Below, one piece after another: positions 55,517-64,000 of a DNA stretch of 64,000 nt. The notes under the pieces are model-generated. The model was not told the origin of the DNA. It worked only from the letters and a program-made list of their open reading frames with translations, and made no database searches. Each line of letters begins with the position of its first letter. Position 1 is the first letter of the stretch. The stretch covers positions 1-64,000 of the forward strand of contig NZ_JABZEE010000005.1 of NCBI RefSeq assembly GCF_013387495.1, in the 5' to 3' direction. The DNA comes from Streptomyces sp. PKU-EA00015 (GTDB taxonomy: Bacteria; Actinomycetota; Actinomycetes; Streptomycetales; Streptomycetaceae). Both the position numbers and the translations under genes were made by a program.

Positions 55517-55648
55517 GCGGCCTGCCGCGCGAATGCCGCCCCGAGCGATCCCCTTTGGTCTAGACCTACTGCTACCGTCGGGGCCGCGCACCCGTGTGCG
55601 GCCCGTGGGCGGTCCACGGGCGCTCCACGGGGCGGAGAGGGGACTGCT

Positions 55649-56689
55649 GTGGGTGACACAGGCGTGGGACGGGCCTTCATCGGATCGTTCACCTCGGTGG
55701 GCGGACCGGGGATCGTCGCCGCCTCGGTGGACCCCGCCACCGGCGCCCTGACGGCCACCGCCGCCACCCGTGCGGTCGCCGACCCCTCCTGCCTCGCCGC
55801 GACGGACTCGGTCCTGTACGCCGTCTCGGAGACGGCCGACGGCGCGGTCGCCGCCTTCGACATCACGGGCGGCGCGCTGCGCCCGCTCGGCGAACCGGTA
55901 CCCGTCGGCGGCCACAGCCCGACGCACCTCGCGCTCGCCCGGGGCCGGCTGCTGACCGCCCACTACGGCTCCGGCAGCGTCAGTGTGCTGCCGCTCGGCC
56001 CGGACGGATCACCGGGCCCGGTCGCGTCGGTCGTCCGGTACGAGGGCCGCGGCCCCGACCCCGACCGGCAGACGCGGCCGCACGCCCACCAGGTCCGGCC
56101 CGACCCGTCCGGGCGCTGGATCCTCGCCGTCGACCTCGGCTCCGATGCGGTGCGCGTCCACGCCCTCGATCCCGTCACCGGCGGTCCGGCGGCGGGCCAC
56201 CGGACGACCGCGCTGCCGCCGGGTACCGGACCGCGCCACCTCGCCTTCCACCCCGGCGGCCGACATGCCTACGTGCTGGGCGAACTGGAGCCGACGCTCA
56301 CCGTGTGCCGCTGGGACGACCGCAGCGGGATCCTGGAGCCGGTCGCCGCGAACCGCGTCCTGCCGGACGGCGCGGCGGGACCGGCGTATCCCTCGGCAGT
56401 CGTCGTCGCGCCCGACGGCAGCCGCGTGTGGGCCGCGATCCGGGGCCACGACAGCATCGCGGTGCTGGACCTGGACGAGACCTCCGAGAAGGCGGAGCTC
56501 GTGACCACGGTCCCGTGCGGCGGCCACTGGCCCCGCGACCTCGCACTCGATCCCTCGGGCCGCAGGCTCTACGCGGCGAACGAGCGTTCCGGGGACGTCA
56601 CCTGGTTCCACGTCGACGAGGCGACGGGCATCCCGCACCCCGCGGGCTCCCTGCCGGTCCCGGCCGCTTCCTGCGTGGTCTTCACCTGA
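55649..56689 (+). CDS. Seven-bladed beta-propeller lactonase (6-phosphogluconolactonase-like)
   Basis: 346 residues. Propeller repeats ending in signatures GPRHLAFHPGGRHAYVLGEL and WPRDLALDPSGRRLYAANE, as in the YbhE lactonase family. Likely substrate 6-phosphogluconolactone or a related lactone. GTG start at 55649 after GGAGAGGGG. Confidence 0.88.
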   Translation: MGDTGVGRAFIGSFTSVGGPGIVAASVDPATGALTATAATRAVADPSCLAATDSVLYAVSETADGAVAAFDITGGALRPLGEPVPVGGHSPTHLALARGRLLTAHYGSGSVSVLPLGPDGSPGPVASVVRYEGRGPDPDRQTRPHAHQVRPDPSGRWILAVDLGSDAVRVHALDPVTGGPAAGHRTTALPPGTGPRHLAFHPGGRHAYVLGELEPTLTVCRWDDRSGILEPVAANRVLPDGAAGPAYPSAVVVAPDGSRVWAAIRGHDSIAVLDLDETSEKAELVTTVPCGGHWPRDLALDPSGRRLYAANERSGDVTWFHVDEATGIPHPAGSLPVPAASCVVFT

Positions 56690-56723
56690 CCCGCCCGGCG
56701 CACGGCGGTCGGCCGCACCCACA

Positions 56724-56769
56724 CGAAGGGCCCGTGCCGGTCGAGACGCCGACCGGCACGGGCCCTTCG
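56724..56769. terminator. Strong bidirectional terminator
   Basis: 19-bp perfect stem (cgaagggcccgtgccggtc / gaccggcacgggcccttcg) with an 8-nt loop, between convergent genes ending at 56689 and 56790. The clearest hairpin in the window. Confidence 0.92.
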
Positions 56770-56789
56770 GCACCGACCCTGAGGGACCG

Positions 56790-57707
56790 TCAGCGCAGCT
56801 GAGTCCCCTGCGGCTGGGCGATGCCCAGGGCGGTCGCGTACTGCGACAGCACCAGCTTGCCGATGGCCGGGTACGCGCCGAGGGCCTCGGAGGCGGCGCA
56901 GCCGGCATCCTTCACGGCGGCGTCGAGCAGCCCCTCCGGCAGCTCCGGACCCACCAGGTACGGCGCCAGCGCCAGCTGGACGGAGCCCGAACCGCGCAGC
57001 TGCTCCGCGACCGCGGCCACCGAACCCGGCTCGTCGAGCGCCGCGGCCATCACCGGCACGGCCAGCCGGGCCGCCAGGAGCATGCCGGTGATACCGGCGG
57101 CCTGCACGGCCTCCTCGCCGCCCACCGTGGCGAGGATGATGCCGTCGGCCGCCGTCGCCACCGTGAACAGCCGCGCGCGGTCGGCACGCGCCATACCGGC
57201 CTCGGAGAGCCGGACGTGCACGGCCTCGGCGAGCAGCGGGTGCGGACCGAGGACGTCGGTCAGCTCCACCGTGACGCGGCTGTCCATGAGGGCCTCGCGG
57301 ATCCGGCGCATCAGCGCGTTGTCCGGGCCCGCCAGCAGCGGGACGACGACGGCGGCAGGGCCCTCGGGCGGGGCGACCTCGCGGCCGGCGGCCCTGGCGA
57401 TCTCGTACCGCTCGGTGCGGACGGCCGCCGTACGGGCGAGGACCGTCGCCAGCGTCGGGTACTCCTCGTCGTCGCCCTCCAGGTAACCGATGGCGACTTC
57501 GAGCCCGGGCAGCTCGGAGCGGGCGATGCTTATGACCTCTTCGGCCAGGCTGCGCGTCGTGGGCGCGGGGGTGCCGGGCACGGCGAGAACGAGCGCGGGC
57601 GCGCCCTCGGGAGCGGCCACGGGCTCCGGGCGGCGGTGTCGCCCGGTCTGTCGGGGGCGTGGCATTCGTACAGGCAGGCCGGGTGCAGGCCCAGTGGGGG
57701 AGCTCAT
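56790..57707 (-). CDS. CbiX/sirohydrochlorin chelatase-like protein
   Basis: 305 residues with the duplicated chelatase fold. The first half has LVLAVPGTPAPTTR, where real chelatases have a catalytic HGS(R/T); the His is missing here. The second half has LALAPYLVGPELPEGLL. A chelatase role is therefore doubtful; a regulatory or metal-binding role is possible. Pro/Arg-rich N-terminal head. Confidence 0.7.
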   Translation of the reverse strand: MSSPTGPAPGLPVRMPRPRQTGRHRRPEPVAAPEGAPALVLAVPGTPAPTTRSLAEEVISIARSELPGLEVAIGYLEGDDEEYPTLATVLARTAAVRTERYEIARAAGREVAPPEGPAAVVVPLLAGPDNALMRRIREALMDSRVTVELTDVLGPHPLLAEAVHVRLSEAGMARADRARLFTVATAADGIILATVGGEEAVQAAGITGMLLAARLAVPVMAAALDEPGSVAAVAEQLRGSGSVQLALAPYLVGPELPEGLLDAAVKDAGCAASEALGAYPAIGKLVLSQYATALGIAQPQGTQLR

Positions 57708-57802
57708 GGCGCCGCATGCTACTGGCTTTGTGCGCGCGGCTGTTCGGGGAGGGTGCAGTCGTGCGTCTTCTGTCCGTGTTTATCCGCCGGGCGGTGTACG
57801 GA

Positions 57803-58786
57803 TCACGCGGCCCCGTCCGTCACGACGTTCAGCATGGCCGGATGCGGCGGCAGCAGCAGCCCGCCGGTCGCGACGGCCTCCGCGAGAAGCAGCGCGCCGG
57901 ACAGCGGATCCCCGGCCGGGGGGACGACGCGGGCCTGGGGGACCTGGTGCGCGAGCTCGGCCCGCAGGGGCACGAGCAGCGGGTCGCCGAGCTTCGCCGC
58001 CCCGCCGGTCACCGCGACCTCGCACCCGCCCGGCGTGTCGGGCCCCGCCGGGCACACGGCCGCGGCGGCCTCGGCGATGTGCTCGGCCGCGCGCGCGAGG
58101 ACGCCCGCCGCCACCGGGTCGTGGTCCGCGCAGGCGGCGACCTCGGGGGCGAAGGAGGCCAGCATCGCGGGCCGGTCGGCGCGGGGGTACAGCAGCCCCG
58201 GCAGCTCCGCCGCCGGGCCGAAAGCGGCCTCCATCCGCGCCAGCAGTGCCCGCGAACCGCCCCTGCGTCCGTCGTGCGCGCGCAGCGCCGCCTCGAGGCC
58301 CGCCCGGCCGATCCAGGCGCCGCCGCCGCAGTCGCCCAGCAGATGGCCCCAGCCGTCGGCCCGGCGCCAGGACGCGAGGTCCGTGCCGACCGCGATCATG
58401 CCGGTGCCCGCCGCGACCACGGCGCCGGGCCGCTGACCCAGCGCACCCGCGTACGCGGTCACCGCGTCGGCGGCCAGCCCCAGCCGCCGTACGCCGAGCG
58501 ACGCGGCCAGCGCGGCGGGCAGTTCGGCGCGCAGCCGGCCGCCCAGCGTGGCCATCCCGGCCGCGCCGATCACCACGGCCGTCGGCCCGCCGCCCCCCGC
58601 CCGCTCCAGGAGGGCCCGCGCCATCGGCACGAGCTGTTCCAGCATGTGCCCGGCGTCGATCCCGTCCGAGCCCGTGCGCACCGGTTCGGCCGACACCGAG
58701 ATCGCGGCCTTCTCCAGCGCGCCCGCCTCGGCGAGTGCGACCCGCAGGCCCGAGCCGCCCGAGTCGACGCCGAGCACGCGGATCAC
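57803..58786 (-). CDS. N-acetylglucosamine kinase-like (BadF/BadG family)
   Basis: 327 residues. Actin-like ATPase: [13 protein letters not shown] phosphate loop, [10 protein letters not shown] adenosine-side loop and [19 protein letters not shown]. Typical of bacterial GlcNAc/sugar kinases of the BadF type. GTG start overlaps the ung stop (GTGA), so translationally coupled. Confidence 0.85.
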   Translation of the reverse strand: MIRVLGVDSGGSGLRVALAEAGALEKAAISVSAEPVRTGSDGIDAGHMLEQLVPMARALLERAGGGGPTAVVIGAAGMATLGGRLRAELPAALAASLGVRRLGLAADAVTAYAGALGQRPGAVVAAGTGMIAVGTDLASWRRADGWGHLLGDCGGGAWIGRAGLEAALRAHDGRRGGSRALLARMEAAFGPAAELPGLLYPRADRPAMLASFAPEVAACADHDPVAAGVLARAAEHIAEAAAAVCPAGPDTPGGCEVAVTGGAAKLGDPLLVPLRAELAHQVPQARVVPPAGDPLSGALLLAEAVATGGLLLPPHPAMLNVVTDGAA

Positions 58787-59460
58787 GGCAGCCGCCAGTC
58801 GACGGGCTGCCCGCCCTGCCGGATCAGCAGCTCGTTGACCCGGCTGAACGGGCGGGAGCCGAAGAAACCGCGGTCCGCGGACATGGGCGAGGGGTGCGAC
58901 GACTCGATCGCCGGCAGATCGCCCAGCAGCGGGCGCAGATTGCGCGCGTCCCGGCCCCACAGCACCGACACCAGCGGCTTGCCGCGCGCCGCGAGCGCAC
59001 GGATCGCCTGCTCCGTGACCTCTTCCCAGCCCTTGCCGCGGTGCGCGGCGGGTTTGCGCGGTGCGGTGGTCAGCGCCCTGTTGAGCAGCAGCACGCCCTG
59101 TCGCGTCCAGGGCGTGAGATCCCCGTTCGAGGGTCGGGGATGGCCGAGGTCGGCGTGCATCTCCCGGAAGATGTTGTCGAGGCTCGGCGGCCACGGCGAC
59201 ACGTCCGGCGCCACCGAGAAGCTGAGACCGACGGCATGGCCCGGCGTGGGGTACGGATCCTGGCCGACGACCAGCACCCGGACATCGTCGAACGGCTGCT
59301 GGAAGGCGCGCAGCACATGCTGTCCGGCGGGCAGATACGTACGCCCCGCGGCGATCTCCGCGCGGAGGAAGTCCCCCATGGCGGCGATGCGTTCGGCCAC
59401 GGGGGCGAGAGCGTCGGCCCAGCCGGGCTCGATGATTTCGTTCAACGGTCGTGGTGCCAC
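58783..59460 (-). CDS. ung: Uracil-DNA glycosylase
   Basis: 225 residues, family 1. Catalytic motif [17 protein letters not shown] (Asp activates water), LLLNRAL, and the His motif SSHPSPMS. Removes uracil from DNA in base excision repair. GTG start. Confidence 0.93.
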   Translation of the reverse strand: MAPRPLNEIIEPGWADALAPVAERIAAMGDFLRAEIAAGRTYLPAGQHVLRAFQQPFDDVRVLVVGQDPYPTPGHAVGLSFSVAPDVSPWPPSLDNIFREMHADLGHPRPSNGDLTPWTRQGVLLLNRALTTAPRKPAAHRGKGWEEVTEQAIRALAARGKPLVSVLWGRDARNLRPLLGDLPAIESSHPSPMSADRGFFGSRPFSRVNELLIRQGGQPVDWRLP

Positions 59461-60031
59461 GGGTGCCTGTCCTCAGGTGTCGCTTGTGTGTCGATGCGCA
59501 AACGCGGGTCAAGGCGGCCCTCAACCCGCAGGGGAGGCAAGTGGATCTCGCCGGGCAGTGGCGTGCCCGGCACGCCCTCCATGATCGGATCCCACAGGTC
59601 CGAGCGCTGTCGGCGCAGGAGCGCTGAGGCGAACGCGCCGCAGGCCATGTACTTGACCGGCAACTGCCGTCAGGTGCACCCGGTGCGCGCCTTGTGGAGC
59701 GTCGCAGCCGCGTCCGGCTGCTTGTGCTGAGCGGATGCACTCCGCTGCTCGTGCTGCGACGTCAACGGCGGCTGTGAGAGTGTTGGTCATGTCAGTCCCT
59801 TCACGACTGGCGACCCGATCCCGGTGGCGTGGCCTCGCTGCCGGGATCTTCGGCTTGGCGGCAGCATCCTATGCGGCGGGTCTGTCAGGCCGAGGCGAAA
59901 AGGGGATGTGCAGCAGGAGGTTGTAAACGCCTGCATCGTGCTCGGTGTTGACGTCCCGGCTGATCCGGATCCGGAGTCGCTACGCGGTCTTGACCGCGGT
60001 CCGGATGTTCTCGTGGCGAGGTGGTCCGGGC
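59461..60031. other. Gap with unexplained frames
   Basis: 570 bp. A minus-strand frame reads VKYMACGAFASALLRRQRSD then DLWDPIMEGVPGTPLPGEIH, in a protein-like style, and ends inside the start of ung. A second frame begins MTNTLTAAVDVAARAAECIR (59790). They may be one broken gene. A plus-strand 45-residue frame (59789-59926) begins MSVPSRLATRSRWRG with a hydrophobic segment, like the N terminus of a Streptomyces alpha/beta hydrolase. None recognised with confidence. Confidence 0.4.
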
Positions 60032-60772
60032 CTATCCGGCGATCGGCGGTTCCTGAGCGGACGTGACAACGGCTGCCAGGTCTGCGCCCGCTCGGAGTAG
60101 TGCCACGGTCCGCGTGGCGATCTGGTCAAGACGTTGCTGCAGGATGCGTTGGGTCTCTCCCGGCCCGTCGAGCTGGTGCAGGGAGCCCATGATGTCGCGC
60201 ACTGCGGGGATGCCGTAACCGGTGCCGCGGAGGGCCGCGACGATTCGGGCCGCTCTGATCGCTGAAATACCGTAGCGACGTGCTCGCAGTGACGTCACCC
60301 GCTCGGGAATGACAAGCCCTTCCTGCTCCCAGAACCGCAGGGTCGAGGGACGTACATCGAGCGCCGCGGCCAGCTCCGTGATCGTCATCGCGTCACTGGC
60401 CTGCTCGAACTCGGGCGTATTCGTTTCATCCTGGATCGCACGCAACGCTTGTCGAGCGCGCAGAGCCTCGTCTCGTTCCCGCGCGAGCCGAACGTGCACC
60501 GCGCTGATCGCCGAGGCCGCCGTCGCGATCGTCTCCGTTCGCAGCTCCGCGAGCATCTGCCGGGCCGCGACAGGCCCAACAGCACCGGCGAGTCCGCGAT
60601 AGGCGCGAAGAGCATGCACGTGAACCGATGTGTATGAACGGTAACCGTTGCTCGATCGAGCGGCGGGGGGAATGACTCCCAGCCGCTCCAGGTCGCGAAC
60701 CTGTTGCACCGAGTACCCCGACTCTCTGGCGACATCGACTGTTCTGAGCAGTACTCGTTGCGAACCGCTCAT
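60032..60772 (-). CDS. MerR-family regulator with two MerR helix-turn-helix units
   Basis: 246 residues. An N-terminal MerR HTH (VDVARESGYSVQQVRDLERLG, then SNGYRSY) and a second one near residues 130-180 (MTITELAAALDVRPSTLRFW, RARRYGIS). A coiled linker joins them (ARERDEALRARQALRAIQDE). Standard MerR proteins have one HTH. ATG at 60772 is chosen; a GTG at 60805 adds 11 residues. Divergent from the DUF6194 gene. Confidence 0.85.
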   Translation of the reverse strand: MSGSQRVLLRTVDVARESGYSVQQVRDLERLGVIPPAARSSNGYRSYTSVHVHALRAYRGLAGAVGPVAARQMLAELRTETIATAASAISAVHVRLARERDEALRARQALRAIQDETNTPEFEQASDAMTITELAAALDVRPSTLRFWEQEGLVIPERVTSLRARRYGISAIRAARIVAALRGTGYGIPAVRDIMGSLHQLDGPGETQRILQQRLDQIATRTVALLRAGADLAAVVTSAQEPPIAG

Positions 60773-60800
60773 GGTCTCGCCCACCAGCCAACCCCACATA

Positions 60801-60825
60801 AGCACTTGAAGGTAATGCTTGAACC
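60801..60825 (+). promoter_or_regulatory. TTGAA repeats between divergent MerR and DUF6194 genes
   Basis: cacttgaaggtaatgcttga, with TTGAA at 60806 and 60819 in direct orientation (13-bp spacing). The ATG at 60826 has no ribosome site, so the DUF6194 transcript may be leaderless and TAATGC (60813-60818) its -10. Candidate site for the double-MerR protein. Confidence 0.4.
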
Positions 60826-61311
60826 ATGAGTATGGAACAGATCATCGCGACCGTGCGAGGCTTCGACGGCGCGCTCGTGCTCGTCCCGGAACCGGGAGGC
60901 GACTTCCCTGAGTTCGCGTGGGGGGACGCGTTCTTCTACTACGCCCCCGACGGCCGGATACCTGAGAACGTCCAGCCCTACGGGACGATCGTCACCAGGA
61001 ACTACCCCGACGACGCCGCTTCCGACCTCGACCCTCCGGGCCGCTGGCGCGTGAACGTCCACGTCGACCGTGCGACGTTCCAGGAGCTCACTGGGGAGGA
61101 GCCGCGCAGCATCATCCGCCGCCGAGACTGTGCAGCCGCCGACAGTTTGATGCCGCACCCGGTATACGGCGCGCTCGGCTGGATCTCTGTCGTCAATCCC
61201 GGTGAGAGGACAACGGCCACAGTCGCGCAGCTTCTGCGCAGCGCCCACGACGCCGCTCGTGGCCGGTTCGCGCGGCGACACGAACCAGGACAGCCGCTGG
61301 ACGCGGACTGA
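60826..61311 (+). CDS. DUF6194 family protein
   Basis: 161 residues, soluble. MEQIIATVRGFDGALVLVPE followed by AWGDAFFYYAPDG, VNVHVDRATFQELTG and PHPVYGALGWISVVNPG. Conserved in actinobacteria; function unknown. Probable target of the divergent double-MerR regulator. Confidence 0.82.
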   Translation: MSMEQIIATVRGFDGALVLVPEPGGDFPEFAWGDAFFYYAPDGRIPENVQPYGTIVTRNYPDDAASDLDPPGRWRVNVHVDRATFQELTGEEPRSIIRRRDCAAADSLMPHPVYGALGWISVVNPGERTTATVAQLLRSAHDAARGRFARRHEPGQPLDAD

Positions 61312-61412
61312 CGTCACTGGGGATCTTCGACCTTGTGGTGCAGTCAGTACCCGCGGCACCACATGATCCGTTCCCCCGGTGGCCGTGGGCCGCCGTCCGT
61401 GACCGGCCCCCG

Positions 61413-62498
61413 TCAGCGCATCACCGCCGCCCGCACGCACAGCACGTCCGGGAGATGCGAGGCGAGTTGCTGCCAGGAGTCGCCGTCGTCCGCACTCGCG
61501 TACACCTCGCCGTTGCGGTTGCCGAAGTACACGCCGGCGGGGTCCGCGTCGTCCGTGCACATCGCGTCGCGCAGCACCGTCCCGAAGTGGTCGCCCTCGG
61601 GCAGACCCGCCGACAGCGCCTCCCAGCTCCCGCCCGCGTCCCCGGTCCGGTAGACCCGGCAGCGCCGGCCGGCCGGGACGCGGTCGGAGTCGGCGGTGAT
61701 CGGGAAGACGTACGCGGTGTCGGCGCGGTGCCGGTGCGCGGCCACCGCGAAACCGAAGTCTGACGGCAGTCCGGCGCCGATGTCGGTCCACGTGCCCCCG
61801 GCGTCGTCGCTGCGGTAGACGCCCCAGTGGTTCTGCAGGTAGAGACGGTCCAGGTTCACGGCGTCCTGGGCGATCTTGTGCACGCACTGCCCGAACTCCG
61901 GGTTCGGATCGGGCAGGAAGACGGCCGACACCCCCTGGTTGGAGGGCGCCCAGCTCGCTCCTCCGTCGCGGGTGCGGAACACGCCGGCCGTCGACACCGC
62001 GACCGTGACCGCGTCGGGGTCGCGGCGGTCCGTCACCACCGTGTGCAGACCTTCACCGCCGCCGCCCGGCACCCACTGCGAGCGGGTCGGGTGCTCCCAC
62101 AGCGGCCTGATGAGCTCGAAGGTCTCGCCGCCGTCCTCGGAACGGAACAGCGCGGCGGGCTCGGTGCCCGCGTAGACCACGTCCGGTGCCGCGTCGGACG
62201 CCGGGTGGAGCTGCCACACCCGCTCCAGCGAGGCGCCGGTGTCCTTGGGGAACTTCACCGCCGGCTTCTTCGGCTCGACCCAGGTCCTGCCGAGATCGTC
62301 GGAGTGGAAGACGGACGGGCCCCAGTGCGCGCTGTCGCCGCCGACGAGCAGCCGCGGCACCGCTCTGCGCGTGTCGATGCCGACCGAGTAGACGGCCTGC
62401 GCATTGAAGTGGGGGCCGTCGAACTCCCATGCACCGCCCCTCCTGCGGCCGATGAAGAGCCCTTTGCGAGTGCCTACGGTGAGCAGTACATCGGTCAT
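61413..62498 (-). CDS. BNR/sialidase-like beta-propeller protein
   Basis: 361 residues, no signal peptide. It starts VLLTVGTRKGLFIGRRR and carries several BNR-type Asp boxes (HSDDLGRTW, RSEDGGETF, RTRDGGASW, RSDDAGGTW, RTGDAGGSW, ASADDGDSW). Widespread cytoplasmic family of unknown activity. Intact, unlike the related relic at 36.6 kb. GGAGGG before ATG. Confidence 0.88.
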   Translation of the reverse strand: MTDVLLTVGTRKGLFIGRRRGGAWEFDGPHFNAQAVYSVGIDTRRAVPRLLVGGDSAHWGPSVFHSDDLGRTWVEPKKPAVKFPKDTGASLERVWQLHPASDAAPDVVYAGTEPAALFRSEDGGETFELIRPLWEHPTRSQWVPGGGGEGLHTVVTDRRDPDAVTVAVSTAGVFRTRDGGASWAPSNQGVSAVFLPDPNPEFGQCVHKIAQDAVNLDRLYLQNHWGVYRSDDAGGTWTDIGAGLPSDFGFAVAAHRHRADTAYVFPITADSDRVPAGRRCRVYRTGDAGGSWEALSAGLPEGDHFGTVLRDAMCTDDADPAGVYFGNRNGEVYASADDGDSWQQLASHLPDVLCVRAAVMR

Positions 62499-62668
62499 GG
62501 CCGATATCCCTCCAGGACGCCGTTGTCTCGGATACGGGCCAGTCTGCACCCGACCACTGACAACGTCCTGCGATGCGGTCCGTGCGCACGTCGGCCCGTG
62601 ACAGCAGTACGGACCGGACCGGCCGGCGAAACTCATCGGTGCACGCGGGTGGACCCCGCGCACACACT

Positions 62669-62701
62669 CCGGCCCCCCGGGAGAGATCTCCCGGGGGCCG
62701 G
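62669..62701 (-). terminator. Terminator after flavin oxidoreductase
   Basis: ccggcccccc-gggaga-gat-ctcccgggggccgg, a near-perfect stem with one bulged C, 40 bp downstream of the minus-strand stop at 62743. Confidence 0.8.
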
Positions 62702-62742
62702 CGTCAAAGGCCCCGAGGGCGGTGTCCGCAAGGACGGACGGA

Positions 62743-63822
62743 TCAGACGGAGCGGTGGTACTGCTGCGGCACGTGGACCTCGGCGCCCAGCGTGCGGGCC
62801 GCGTGCCGCGCCCACGACGGGTTGCGCAGCAGCTCGCGGCCGAGCAGCACGGCGTCCGCCTCGCCGTTGGAGAGGATCTTCTCGGCCTGCTCGGCCTCGG
62901 TGATCAGACCGACCGCGGCGACCGGCAGCCCGGTCTCCGCCCTGACCCGCGCGGCGAAGGGCACCTGGTAGCCGGGGCCGGCGGGGATGCGGACGCGCGC
63001 GGCATTGCCGCCGGAGGAGACGTCGAGCAGGTCGACGCCGTGCTCCTTGAGGAGAGCGGCGAGGCGGACGGTGTCGTCGACCGTCCAGCCGTGCTCCTCC
63101 AGCCAGTCGGTGGCCGAGATGCGGAAGAAGAGGGGCAGTTCCTCCGGCCACACCGCGCGCACGGCGTCGACGACCTCGAGCGCGAAGCGGACCCGGTTGT
63201 CGAAGGAGCCGCCGTACTCGTCGGTGCGGCGGTTGCTGTGCGGCGAGAGGAACTCGCCGATCAGGTAGCCGTGCGCGCCGTGGACCTCGGCGATCTCGAA
63301 CCCGGCGTCGAGCGCGCGGCGGGCCGCGTCCGCGAACTGGCCGACGATCTCGGCGATGCCTTCCCGCGTCAGCTCGTCGGGCACGGGGTGCCCGTCGTCG
63401 AAGGGGACCGGGCTGGGGCCGAGCGGCTGCCAGCCGTGCTCGTCGGCTCCGAGCGGCGCGCCGCCCTTCCAGGGCCGGTCGGTCGAGGCCTTGCGGCCGG
63501 CATGGGCGAGCTGGACGCCCGGAACGGTGTTCTGGCTCTTGAGGAAGCGGGTGATGCGCCGGAACGCCGCCACCTGCGTGTCGTTCCAGATGCCGAGGTC
63601 CGCGGGGCTGATCCGGCCCTCGGGGCTGACCGCGGTCGCCTCGACGAGGATCAGGCCGGTGCCGCCGGCGGCGCGCGCCGCGTAGTGGGTGAGGTGCCAG
63701 TCGCCCGCGACGCCCGCGTTCGGGCCGAAGACCTCCGCGCTGTACTGGCACATCGGCGCCATCCAGGCGCGGTTGGGGATGGTCAGCGAGCGCAGGGTGT
63801 AGGGCTGGAACAGCGAGCTCAC
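62743..63822 (-). CDS. NADH:flavin oxidoreductase (YqjM-type old yellow enzyme)
   Basis: 359 residues. Reduces activated C=C bonds with FMN. Seen: RAWMAPMCQYSA with the redox-tuning Cys, VQLAHAGRKAS, FEIAEVHGAHGYL, EYGGSFDNRVRF and AVGLITEAEQAE. GTG at 63822 has GGAG 6 nt upstream; an ATG at 63834 is weaker. Two palindromes control its promoter region. Confidence 0.93.
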   Translation of the reverse strand: MSSLFQPYTLRSLTIPNRAWMAPMCQYSAEVFGPNAGVAGDWHLTHYAARAAGGTGLILVEATAVSPEGRISPADLGIWNDTQVAAFRRITRFLKSQNTVPGVQLAHAGRKASTDRPWKGGAPLGADEHGWQPLGPSPVPFDDGHPVPDELTREGIAEIVGQFADAARRALDAGFEIAEVHGAHGYLIGEFLSPHSNRRTDEYGGSFDNRVRFALEVVDAVRAVWPEELPLFFRISATDWLEEHGWTVDDTVRLAALLKEHGVDLLDVSSGGNAARVRIPAGPGYQVPFAARVRAETGLPVAAVGLITEAEQAEKILSNGEADAVLLGRELLRNPSWARHAARTLGAEVHVPQQYHRSV

Positions 63823-63891
63823 AGGGGACTCCATTTCAGACAGGACGGAACCGGGGCACGGAATCGAGGGGCGGGACCCCGTCACGCTTCG

Positions 63892-63907
63892 TACGATACC
63901 CATCGTA
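63892..63907. promoter_or_regulatory. Operator copy 1 (TACGAT-N4-ATCGTA)
   Basis: Perfect 6-bp inverted repeat around accc. It overlaps the putative -10 (TATCGT, minus strand) of the flavin oxidoreductase promoter, whose -35 TTGACA lies at 63918-63923 with a 19-bp spacer. Confidence 0.75.
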
Positions 63908-63925
63908 GTACGGGAAGTGTCAAAC

Positions 63926-63941
63926 TACGATACCTCTCGTA
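63926..63941. promoter_or_regulatory. Operator copy 2 (TACGA-N6-TCGTA)
   Basis: Second copy of the TACGATACC palindrome, centred 34 bp from copy 1, just upstream of the -35 of the flavin gene and close to the start of the divergent gene. The same regulator probably binds both. Confidence 0.7.
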
Positions 63942-63955
63942 CAATGGAGTCCGGG

Positions 63956-64000
63956 GTGAGCCGCAGCGGCCGCGCCCCCTGCCGTACGAAGCCCACCGGA
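63956..64000 (+). CDS. Start of a divergent gene, probably the regulator (cut by window end)
   Basis: GTG at 63956 with GGAG 6 nt upstream; an in-frame ATG lies at 63944. Only about 15 codons are visible (SRSGRAPCRTKPTG), too few to classify. Position opposite a flavin reductase with two palindromes suggests a TetR- or HxlR-type repressor; inference. Confidence 0.4.
   Translation, partial: MSRSGRAPCRTKPTG

Overview
The window is high-GC actinobacterial chromosome, almost certainly Streptomyces. Evidence is the extreme GC3 bias, frequent GTG/TTG starts, a subtilisin-inhibitor (SSI) protein, the MurT/GatD pair, small actinobacterial DUF proteins, a terpene synthase/P450 pair, and palindromic repeats typical of the genus. 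No rRNA, tRNA, CRISPR array, intact insertion sequence or prophage was recognised.

Layout. 1-4.6 kb: cell-surface genes (repeat-rich wall-type protein, class F sortase, a copper-type secreted protein behind a CsoR-like operator, PRC-barrel protein, SSI-type protease inhibitor, a 51-residue membrane peptide). 4.7-13.3 kb: housekeeping genes (CtaG-like protein, phosphofructokinase, MurT/GatD, peptide deformylase, TetR regulator divergent from an acyl-CoA dehydrogenase, glutathione peroxidase, LppU-like protein). 13.3-21.2 kb: accessory segment. A terpene synthase, P450 and large ATP-binding regulator are flanked by decayed genes (broken LysR gene, the tail of a FAD oxidoreductase, an aldehyde dehydrogenase lacking its centre). 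21.5-36.6 kb: TesB thioesterase, DExH helicase, membrane hydrolase, a heterodimeric ABC exporter with one degenerate ATP site, a PNGase-like relic, a MarR/ABC exporter pair, an MltG-like protein, a flavin monooxygenase and YjbQ. 36.6-40.2 kb: a sialidase-like relic, then a four-gene operon built around a membrane aminopropyltransferase. 40.5-50.9 kb: a tightly coupled cell-envelope glycan operon (GT4, two methyltransferases, AftD-like 1392-residue membrane protein, condensation-fold acyltransferase, DMT carrier, Trm112-like protein) with a DUF3068 gene just upstream. 51-64 kb: DUF2613/PucR regulator, HAD phosphatase, Lrp regulator, FUSC protein, beta-propeller lactonase, CbiX-like protein, GlcNAc-type kinase, uracil-DNA glycosylase, a double-MerR regulator with a DUF6194 gene, a BNR-repeat protein, and an OYE-type flavin oxidoreductase behind two copies of a TACGA palindrome.

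How the genes work together. The terpene synthase and P450 form a probable two-step terpenoid pathway (15.1-17.5 kb), with the adjacent large regulator as candidate activator. The 40.8-49.8 kb genes overlap at stop/start codons and look like one machine that builds and modifies a surface glycan or glycolipid. The aminopropyltransferase operon has the same kind of coupling. At least five gene relics and two copies of a 33-nt hairpin repeat, one inside the acyl-CoA dehydrogenase reading frame, show that this stretch is being remodelled. All calls come from reading the sequence; no database search was run.
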